The notes under the pieces: model-generated | Seen by the model: only the letters and a program-made list of their open reading frames with translations | Told to the model about the DNA's origin: nothing | Database searches by the model: none | Made by a program: the position numbers and the translations under genes | NCBI GenBank assembly: GCA_022712815.1 | Contig: JAFLJW010000159.1 | Location: 1-6,491, forward strand | Origin: Pseudodesulfovibrio sp. | Lineage (GTDB): Bacteria > Desulfobacterota > Desulfovibrionia > Desulfovibrionales > Desulfovibrionaceae | Direction: 5' to 3' | Length of the DNA stretch: 6,491 nt | Shown here: one piece after another, positions 1 through 5,049 of the stretch | How the letters are laid out: the number at the start of each line of letters is the position of its first letter | Numbering within the stretch: the stretch's first letter is position 1

Positions 1-12
1 GGTCAAATTTTG

Positions 13-29
13 TTGAGCCGATTGCTCAA
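13..29. repeat. Perfect 6-bp inverted repeat upstream of the transporter operon
   Basis: TTGAGC (13-18) and GCTCAA (24-29) are perfectly complementary around a 5-nt centre, CGATT. A looser outer arm, AAAT (5-8) with ATTT (30-33), could extend the stem across a 4-nt bulge. The 8-mer TCAAATTT also occurs twice directly, at 3-10 and 26-33. This could be a regulator operator just upstream of the AT-rich promoter zone, or the weak terminator of a gene lying before the window. There is only a short ATTT after the stem, so a terminator role is not convincing. Confidence 0.35.
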
Positions 30-31
30 AT

Positions 32-74
32 TTCCGATTAATAAAGATAAAAAACATATTCTTATATTTAAGAT
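32..74 (+). promoter_or_regulatory. Probable promoter zone for the BMP transporter operon
   Basis: This very AT-rich stretch precedes the first gene of the operon and is the only plausible place for its promoter inside the window. Candidate -10 elements are CATATT (55-60), which lies 17 nt after a poor -35-like TTCCGA (32-37), and TATATT (63-68), which has no recognisable -35. None of them is a strong sigma-70 match, so the exact start point cannot be read from sequence alone. A start near 70-75 would leave a leader of about 90 nt. Confidence 0.35.
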
Positions 75-86
75 GATTAGAGTCTA

Positions 87-136
87 CAGCATCGAGAGGG
101 GGCTTGCCCTGAATCGTGTGCTGGGATACTAGCAGC
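87..136 (+). promoter_or_regulatory. Foldable 5' leader with two mutually exclusive stems
   Basis: CAGCA (87-91) pairs with TGCTG (119-123). Inside that stem, CGA (93-95) can pair with TCG (114-116) and AGGG (97-100) with CCCT (107-110), closing a GGCTTG loop, so an imperfect hairpin of about 12 bp spans 87-123. The 3' strand GCTG (120-123) can instead pair with CAGC (133-136) across a 9-nt loop. Two competing folds upstream of the ribosome-binding site at 153-159 are typical of cis-regulatory leaders. I do not recognise a known riboswitch class here, and the stems are short enough to be chance. Confidence 0.3.
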
Positions 137-164
137 GGATAAAAACGTTAACGGAGAGGTCCCA

Positions 165-1307
165 ATGAAAAAGCTGTTCAAACTGTTCACCGTATTGGCT
201 GCCAGTATGGTGTTGATGCTGTCTCTCTTCGCCTGTGGCGAAGCTCCTCAGGAAGAAAAATCCGAAGAACCTGCCAAAGTCGAAGAGGCTGTGGCCTCCA
301 AGGAAGAAGCCAAGATTGTCAAGGCCGGTTTTGTCTATGTTTCTCCGGTTGGTGATGCTGGCTACTCCTATGCTCACGACCTTGGCCGCAAGTCTGTCGA
401 TGCCCTTGATTTCGCCACTACCGCTTTTGTTGAATCCGTGCCTGAGGGTGCTGATTCCGAACGTGTCATTCGTAACATGGCCCGCAAGGGTTTTGATGTG
501 ATCTTCACCACCAGTTTCGGCTACATGGACCCGACCATGAAGGTTGCCAAAGAATTTCCCGATACCAAGTTCATGCATTGCTCTGGCTTCAAGAAGTCCA
601 CAAATGTGACTAACTACTTCGGTCGCATCTATCAGTCCCGCTACCTGACCGGTATGGTTGCCGGTGCCATGACCAAGTCCAACAAGCTTGGCTATGTGGC
701 AGCTTTTCCGATCCCCGAAGTCATTCGTGGCATCAACGCCTTTACCGTAGGTGCTCGCCAAGTGAACCCGGATGCCGAAGTTCGCGTTGTCTGGACCAAG
801 ACCTGGTACGATCCTGCTCTGGAAAAAGATGCTGCCAAGAGCCTTCTTGATGCCGGTTGTGACATCATTGCCCAGCATCAGGATTCTCCGGCCCCGCAGG
901 AAGCTGCTCAGGAAGCCGGTGCCTATTCAATTGGTTACAATTCAGACATGTCCTCTTTCGCTCCCAAGGCGCATCTGACCTCCGCCATATGGAATTGGGG
1001 TCCCATGTATGCCAAGATTGTTGGACAGGTTCGTGACGGCTCATGGCAGGGTGATCAAGCCGTGTGGTGGTCCATGCAGGATGGCGTTGTCGATATCGCC
1101 CCCATGGGTCCGATGGTTCCCGAAGACGTCAAGATCATAGTTGAATCCGCCAAAGCCGACCTGATGAAAGGCAATGATATTTGTTTCGTCGGTCCCATCA
1201 AGGATCAGGACGGCAATATCAAGATTGCTGAAGGCGAGAAGGCAACCGATGCACAACTGCACGATATGATGTGGTTTGTTGAAGGCGTTGTTGGCACCGT
1301 CAAGTAA
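165..1307 (+). CDS. BMP-family ABC transporter substrate-binding lipoprotein (PnrA/NupN class)
   Basis: This 380-residue protein is the receptor of the importer encoded downstream. It captures the solute, most likely a purine base or nucleoside, in the periplasm. The N-terminus has lysines at 2, 3 and 6, a hydrophobic segment at about 7-23 and a lipobox LFAC with the lipidated cysteine at 24. An acidic, Ala/Glu/Lys-rich linker follows (about 26-50). The BMP domain runs from about 52 to 375. Family hallmarks include GDAGYSYAHDLGRK (63-76), TTSFGY (115-120), YFGRIYQSRYLTG (151-163), FPIPEVIRGINAF (181-193), TWYDP (213-217) and IAQHQDSPAPQ (235-245). The start is supported by GGAGAGG (153-159), 5 nt before the ATG. 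It is the first gene of the operon, as expected for a receptor needed in excess. The family assignment is strong. The substrate is inferred: PnrA-type members bind purine nucleosides, but other BMP proteins bind riboflavin. Confidence 0.93.
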   Translation: MKKLFKLFTVLAASMVLMLSLFACGEAPQEEKSEEPAKVEEAVASKEEAKIVKAGFVYVSPVGDAGYSYAHDLGRKSVDALDFATTAFVESVPEGADSERVIRNMARKGFDVIFTTSFGYMDPTMKVAKEFPDTKFMHCSGFKKSTNVTNYFGRIYQSRYLTGMVAGAMTKSNKLGYVAAFPIPEVIRGINAFTVGARQVNPDAEVRVVWTKTWYDPALEKDAAKSLLDAGCDIIAQHQDSPAPQEAAQEAGAYSIGYNSDMSSFAPKAHLTSAIWNWGPMYAKIVGQVRDGSWQGDQAVWWSMQDGVVDIAPMGPMVPEDVKIIVESAKADLMKGNDICFVGPIKDQDGNIKIAEGEKATDAQLHDMMWFVEGVVGTVK

Positions 1308-1328
1308 ATGTCCGACATATGCCCTTGA
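1308..1328 (+). other. Six-codon minicistron at the receptor/permease junction
   Basis: An ATG directly abuts the receptor stop codon (TAAATG, 1305-1310) and opens a 6-codon frame, MSDICP, ending in TGA at 1326-1328. It runs through the permease start codon (1319) in a different frame. A ribosome re-initiating here would terminate 7 nt beyond the permease ATG and could then re-initiate on it. This may be a chance arrangement. It is noted because the permease lacks an obvious Shine-Dalgarno. Confidence 0.15.
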
Positions 1329-2380
1329 AAATTAGAAAAAGAGATGACCCCTGGAAGTGGGGCGCCCTGGTTGTATTCCTGGGCGCCCTGCTCTTTTCCC
1401 TGGCCATAAGTGGACTACTTCTGGCAGGGCAGGGCAAGGACGCACTTGAGGGCCTTTACGTTCTGTGGCAGGGGAGCTTCGGCAACCTGTGGGCCTTGGA
1501 AGGCGCATTGCTCAAGGCTATCCCGCTTTTCCTCTGCTCTCTTGGCGTGGCTATCGCGTTTCGCATGCAGATATGGAATATCGGCGCGGAAGGACAATTT
1601 GCCCTTGGTGCCATAGGTGCCACCTGGATGGCCCTGTTATTCCCTGACCTGCCCGGTATAATTTTGCTGCCGCTCATGTTCGTGATGGCCTTCCTGTTTG
1701 GTGGCTTCTGGGCATTCATTCCCGCATTTCTCAAGCTGAAACTCCGGGTCAATGAGATTATCTCAACCTTGATGCTCAACTATATAGCGATACTTTTGCT
1801 CGATTTTCTTGTCTTCGGTGTCTGGAAAGACCCGGCCAGCTTTGGTTTTCCCATGACACCTGAGTTCACGTCCGGGGCGGTTATTCCACACATCGGCGAG
1901 AGCCGCGTTCATTGGGGGATTTTATTCTGTACCGTTGTCGGTATCGGGCTGTGGGCTTTCATGCGCTACACCCGTCTCGGCTTTGAATTGCAGGCCAGTG
2001 GACAAGGTTCGCGTGTGGCCAAATATGCGAAGATTCGTTACGGCATGCTCGTCATGCTCGTCATGACTCTTTCCGGTGGATTTGCAGGATGGGCCGGGTG
2101 CGTTGAGACCTCTGCCGTCCTCAACCGTCTCCAACCAAGCCTGATGGTCGGCTATGGCTACACGGCGATTGTCGTGGCATGGCTTGCCCGGCTTGAACCG
2201 TTGAACATTGCCTTTGCATCATTTCTGTTGGCAGCACTTCGGGTGGGTGTGGAAAATTTACAGCTTGAATTGCAGATTCCAGCGTCATTTGGCGTGATCA
2301 TGGAAGGCATGATTCTCCTGACCGTTTTGGCAGGACAGTTCTTCCTTACCTACAAACTTGAGCGTAAGCACCGTTCATAG
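1319..2380 (+). CDS. BMP-type ABC importer permease, first subunit
   Basis: This 353-residue inner-membrane protein is one half of the translocation channel and belongs to the BPD_transp_2 superfamily (YufP/NupP-like, by length and motifs). A short cytoplasmic N-terminus rich in Lys/Arg (4-13) is followed by a first membrane helix at about 14-36. By eye there are about 8-9 hydrophobic segments in all. Characteristic stretches are FRMQIWNIGAEGQFALGAIG (81-100), RVNEIISTLMLNYIA (143-157, the likely ATPase-contact loop and following helix) and GYGYTAIVVAWLARLEP (278-294). The gene begins 11 nt after the receptor stop codon. I see no convincing Shine-Dalgarno before the ATG, so translation may depend on ribosomes finishing the receptor gene. 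No other in-frame ATG sits near the N-terminus, and the conserved charged start of the protein supports this choice. The family call is firm; the exact start is slightly less so. Confidence 0.92.
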   Translation: MPLKIRKRDDPWKWGALVVFLGALLFSLAISGLLLAGQGKDALEGLYVLWQGSFGNLWALEGALLKAIPLFLCSLGVAIAFRMQIWNIGAEGQFALGAIGATWMALLFPDLPGIILLPLMFVMAFLFGGFWAFIPAFLKLKLRVNEIISTLMLNYIAILLLDFLVFGVWKDPASFGFPMTPEFTSGAVIPHIGESRVHWGILFCTVVGIGLWAFMRYTRLGFELQASGQGSRVAKYAKIRYGMLVMLVMTLSGGFAGWAGCVETSAVLNRLQPSLMVGYGYTAIVVAWLARLEPLNIAFASFLLAALRVGVENLQLELQIPASFGVIMEGMILLTVLAGQFFLTYKLERKHRS

Positions 2381-2384
2381 GTGA
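2379..2384 (+). promoter_or_regulatory. Ribosome-binding site of the second permease, overlapping the preceding stop
   Basis: AGGTGA matches the 3' half of the consensus AGGAGGTGA and lies 10 nt before the ATG at 2395. Its first two bases are the last two bases of the TAG stop codon of the first permease. This fixes the start of the second permease and suggests that translation of the two subunits is coupled. Confidence 0.6.
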
Positions 2385-2394
2385 ACTGACTGTC

Positions 2395-3312
2395 ATGTGG
2401 GAATTTTTGATACCTCTTTTTGCTGCCACGGTGCAGTCTGGAACACCGATTCTCTATGCCACCCTTGGTGAGATGATGACCGAGAAGGGCGGGGTGCTGA
2501 ATCTCGGCGTAGAAGGGATCATGAGTATTTCAGCCCTGGCCGCGTTTTGGGTGAGCCTTGTCACGGGATCACCATGGCTCGGTTTCCTGGCAGGCGGTTT
2601 GGGGGGAATGGCCTTGTCTTCTTTGCATGGCTTTGTCTGTATTTCCTGCCTCGGCAATCAGGTCGTCTCCGGTCTGGCCCTGACGATTCTAGGTGTCGGG
2701 TTGACTCATTTTCTGGGTGTCTCCTATGTAGGATTGTCCGCTCCTGGATTTTTCCCCTTTGATTTCCCGTTGTTGTCGCAAATACCCGTTATTGGCGATA
2801 TTTTCTTTAAACATAACATGCTGGTATATATCTCCTTTGTCATTCCGGTTCTTTTCTGGTTTTTCTTCAAACGGACCAGCTTGGGCATGCATGTTACCGC
2901 CACCGGCGAAATGCCTGCTGCGGCAGCGGCTGCCGGTCTCAAGCCCATCGCACTTCGTTATTTTGCCGTTACCGTTGGTGGATTCCTTATCGGACTCGGC
3001 GGGGCGTATCTGTCTTTGGCCTACATGCATTTGTGGAGCAACGGAATCTCCGGCGGTCGAGGTTGGATCGCTGTTGCCCTGGTCATTTTCGCATTCTGGC
3101 GGCCCGGCAGGGCTGTTGCCGGTGCCTATCTTTTCGGCGGTGTCATGGCCTTTCAGCTTCGGCTTCAGGCCATGGGGACCAACTTTCCATCATCACTTTT
3201 GCTTATGCTTCCGTATTTACTGACCATCCTTGCACTGATTCTGTCTGCATGGCGTGGAAAACGGATTGACGCTCCGGCAGCACTCGGCACCAACATCGAG
3301 CCGGAGGGATAG
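2395..3312 (+). CDS. BMP-type ABC importer permease, second subunit
   Basis: This 305-residue inner-membrane protein is the partner of the preceding permease; together they form the heterodimeric channel. It has the shorter length and the motifs of YufQ/NupQ-like BPD_transp_2 proteins. GEMMTEKGGVLNLGVEGIM (25-43) is the most recognisable block, matching the NIGAEGQ block of its partner. TSLGMHVTATGE (161-172) lies in the cytoplasmic loop expected to contact the ATPase and is followed by an alanine run (175-180). GGRGWIAVALVIFAFWRP (220-237) is the conserved late helix. About 8 hydrophobic segments are visible by eye, and the C-terminal tail from about 287 is polar. The gene starts 14 nt after the first permease and ends 3 nt before the ATPase gene. 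The length is normal for the family and I see no frame damage. Confidence 0.93.
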   Translation: MWEFLIPLFAATVQSGTPILYATLGEMMTEKGGVLNLGVEGIMSISALAAFWVSLVTGSPWLGFLAGGLGGMALSSLHGFVCISCLGNQVVSGLALTILGVGLTHFLGVSYVGLSAPGFFPFDFPLLSQIPVIGDIFFKHNMLVYISFVIPVLFWFFFKRTSLGMHVTATGEMPAAAAAAGLKPIALRYFAVTVGGFLIGLGGAYLSLAYMHLWSNGISGGRGWIAVALVIFAFWRPGRAVAGAYLFGGVMAFQLRLQAMGTNFPSSLLLMLPYLLTILALILSAWRGKRIDAPAALGTNIEPEG

Positions 3313-3315
3313 ACG

Positions 3316-4851
3316 ATGCCCGAATTGAAATTCGTCCGCCCCATTCATATCAGGCCATTGCCGGAAGGCACGCAACCGGTCGTCAGTTTAAAAAACGTCA
3401 CCAAGAGATTCGGTAAAATTATAGCCAATGATTCCATTACACTGGACATCTATCCTGGTCGAATCAAGGCTCTGCTCGGAGAGAATGGTGCAGGCAAATC
3501 CACCATGATGAGCTTGCTGGCCGGACGGTATCCGCCGGATGAAGGTGTCATCGAAATAGATGGCAATCCCATGAAATTTTCTTCATCCAAAGATGCCATC
3601 ACCGCTGGCATCGGCATGGTCTACCAGCATTTTATGCTCGTGGATTCCATGACCGTTGCCGAGAATGTCCTTTTGGGACAGGAGGGCAGTTTTTTCATCA
3701 ATCCCAAGGAGATGATGAAACGAGTTGGCGATTTGGCGGAGACCTACGGGCTGGACATCGATCCTGCCGCACATATTTCCGACTTGTCCATGGGGGAGCG
3801 GCAACTTGTCGAGATCTTGAAGCTCCTGTACCGCGAGAGCCGTATTCTCATTTTTGACGAGCCTACTGCCGTGTTGACGCCAGAGGAAACCAGTAAGCTT
3901 TTTGAGGCGTTGTGGCGCATGTCCGAGCAGGGGAAGTCAATCATCTTTATCAGTCACAAGCTGGAAGAGGTCATTGCTCTGGCAGATGAGATAGCCATCC
4001 TCAGACACGGAAAAATCGAAGGTGAATTTGACACCAATGCCATTGAATCAAAATCAGATTTGGCCTCGCGCATGGTGGGCAAAGAAGTGCTCCTTGAGGT
4101 GAACAGGGAGCCTGCACAAATTTGCGAGCCAGTGCTTGAAATCAGGCATCTCACGGGGTTGGGCCTGACTGATATCAATTTCAGGGTCAGGAAAGGTGAA
4201 GTTGTTGCCATTGTCGGCGTTGCGGGCAACGGACAAAAAGCCTTGATTGAAGCGGTCACAGGCCTGTGCAAACCGCCGGTCGATACCGTGTTCATCATGC
4301 AGAAACCGTGGCGAAAGTTTTTTGCCGAATCCACCTGGAACAGGTCCATGTGCTATATCCCCGAGGATAGAATGGGGTTGGCGACCCTGCGCAACCAAAA
4401 CATGGTGGACAACCTGCTCCTGACAACCCGCAAGGGATTCTCAAAGGGCCCCTGGCTGAACAAGAAACGTGCGGAAAAGGATACCCTTGCCCTCATCAAA
4501 AAATACGATATCCGTCCGGGCAGGATTCACGCCCTTGCCTGGCAGCTTTCCGGCGGCAATCTGCAAAAAGCAGTGCTTGCCCGCGAGTTGTACCGGGAAC
4601 CGCGCCTGATCATTGCCGAACAACCCACGCAAGGACTTGATGTGTCTGCCACAGAAGAAGTCTGGAGTCGCCTGCTTGAGGCGCGTGGCATGGCGGGTAT
4701 ACTGCTGGTGACCGGTGATCTGAACGAGGCCTTGCAACTGGCCGATCATATCGCCGTCATGTACCGTGGTCGTATTCTTGGCATGTTGCCGACTTCCGAC
4801 AAGGAGACCCCTGGGAAAATCGGTCCTCTCATGGCTGGCGTTATTGATTAG
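3316..4851 (+). CDS. BMP-type ABC importer ATPase with two nucleotide-binding domains
   Basis: This 511-residue cytoplasmic protein energises the importer. It is a fused tandem ABC ATPase of the YufO/NupO and RbsA type. Domain 1 (about 22-250) has a complete site: Walker A GENGAGKST (55-63), Q-loop Gln104, signature LSMGERQ (157-163), Walker B ILIFDEP (177-183) and H-loop His214. Domain 2 (about 272-500) has signature LSGGNLQ (411-417) and the conserved YIPEDR (347-352). Its Walker A is degenerate, GVAGNGQK (301-308), with Gln in place of the catalytic Lys. Its Walker B reads LIIAEQP (431-437), with the Asp and Glu replaced, and the H-loop position reads VTGD (465-468) without His. Such asymmetry is usual in this family. 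GGAGGG (3303-3308) lies 7 nt before the ATG and settles the start. The ATPase is last in the operon; in Bacillus yufNOPQ it precedes the permeases. Confidence 0.94.
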   Translation: MPELKFVRPIHIRPLPEGTQPVVSLKNVTKRFGKIIANDSITLDIYPGRIKALLGENGAGKSTMMSLLAGRYPPDEGVIEIDGNPMKFSSSKDAITAGIGMVYQHFMLVDSMTVAENVLLGQEGSFFINPKEMMKRVGDLAETYGLDIDPAAHISDLSMGERQLVEILKLLYRESRILIFDEPTAVLTPEETSKLFEALWRMSEQGKSIIFISHKLEEVIALADEIAILRHGKIEGEFDTNAIESKSDLASRMVGKEVLLEVNREPAQICEPVLEIRHLTGLGLTDINFRVRKGEVVAIVGVAGNGQKALIEAVTGLCKPPVDTVFIMQKPWRKFFAESTWNRSMCYIPEDRMGLATLRNQNMVDNLLLTTRKGFSKGPWLNKKRAEKDTLALIKKYDIRPGRIHALAWQLSGGNLQKAVLARELYREPRLIIAEQPTQGLDVSATEEVWSRLLEARGMAGILLVTGDLNEALQLADHIAVMYRGRILGMLPTSDKETPGKIGPLMAGVID

Positions 4852-4871
4852 GATGATTTAGCTTTGAAACC

Positions 4872-4946
4872 ACCTTTGGCGGGATTGTCAGGTGATTTCG
4901 CCTCCGGCGGCCAAAGGTAAGCCCTTTGGAATCCCAAACGTTTTTA
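4872..4946 (+). terminator. Terminator or attenuator-like element after the transporter operon
   Basis: ACCTTTGGC (4872-4880) pairs perfectly with GCCAAAGGT (4910-4918), and a small nested hairpin lies within (4890-4894 with 4899-4903). The 3' arm can instead pair with CCTTTGG (4923-4929) as CCAAAGG (4911-4917) across a 5-nt loop. TTTGG (4925-4929) can in turn pair weakly with CCAAA (4934-4938), followed by CG and TTTTTATT (4941-4948). The element starts 21 nt after the ATPase stop codon. The plain reading is the operon terminator. The alternating complementary segments also allow an attenuator. The strongest stem has no T-run directly after it, which lowers confidence in simple intrinsic termination. 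Confidence 0.5.
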
Positions 4947-4948
4947 TT

Positions 4949-4979
4949 CATGTCGTGACGGTGTCTGATTGGCGACATG
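4949..4979. repeat. 7-bp inverted repeat in the ATPase/dgt spacer
   Basis: CATGTCG (4949-4955) and CGACATG (4973-4979) are perfectly complementary across a 17-nt centre. They could form a hairpin in RNA or a two-fold symmetric protein site in DNA. The repeat is followed at once by a pyrimidine-rich tract, so it might take part in a second terminator, or it might be an operator for dgt. The sequence alone does not decide. Confidence 0.3.
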
Positions 4980-5019
4980 CTCTCCATTTCTTCTCCCTTC
5001 ATTTTCTTTCGTCTTTTCT
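4980..5019 (+). other. Pyrimidine-rich tract upstream of dgt
   Basis: Over about 40 nt the + strand is almost only C and T; the purines are at 4986, 5001 and 5011. It lies directly after the inverted repeat at 4949-4979 and before the dgt ribosome-binding region. It contains no evident gene. A C/T-rich RNA segment could support Rho loading or act as an imperfect T-rich end of a terminator, but no function can be assigned from sequence. Confidence 0.4.
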
Positions 5020-5024
5020 GTAAG

Positions 5025-5042
5025 CTCCCATGGATAAGGGAG
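5025..5042 (+). promoter_or_regulatory. Hairpin that can mask the dgt ribosome-binding site
   Basis: GGGAG (5038-5042) is the Shine-Dalgarno for dgt, 7 nt before its GTG start. CTCCC (5025-5029) is its exact complement, with an 8-nt loop between them. Folding would hide the ribosome-binding site. An ATG in the loop (5030) opens a 7-codon frame (MDKGEQQ) whose TGA (5051-5053) overlaps the dgt start codon as GTGA. The Shine-Dalgarno role is fairly secure; the masking and the minicistron are inference. Confidence 0.4.
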
Positions 5043-5049
5043 AACAGCA

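Noticed and set aside
87..140. Resemblance of GAATCGTG...GCTGGGATACTAGCAGCG to the 3' half of a TPP riboswitch
   Set aside because: The stem P3 and the invariant CUGAGA core are absent (only CGAGA is present), the P2 partner strands are not in the right places, and the loop of the candidate P5 is too long. The likeness is probably chance.
60..165. A purine riboswitch in the leader
   Set aside because: A purine-sensing aptamer would fit the transporter, but the three-way junction and the conserved junction and loop sequences of the purine class are not present.
129..878. A 249-codon open frame on the - strand opposite the receptor gene
   Set aside because: It lies inside a receptor gene with clear family motifs, its translation shows no recognisable domain, and strong codon bias in a well-expressed gene often leaves such antisense frames open.
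4054..4398. Overlapping - strand open frames opposite the ATPase gene
   Set aside because: They fall within a gene with complete ABC ATPase motifs, have no ribosome-binding site I can see, and show no recognisable domain.
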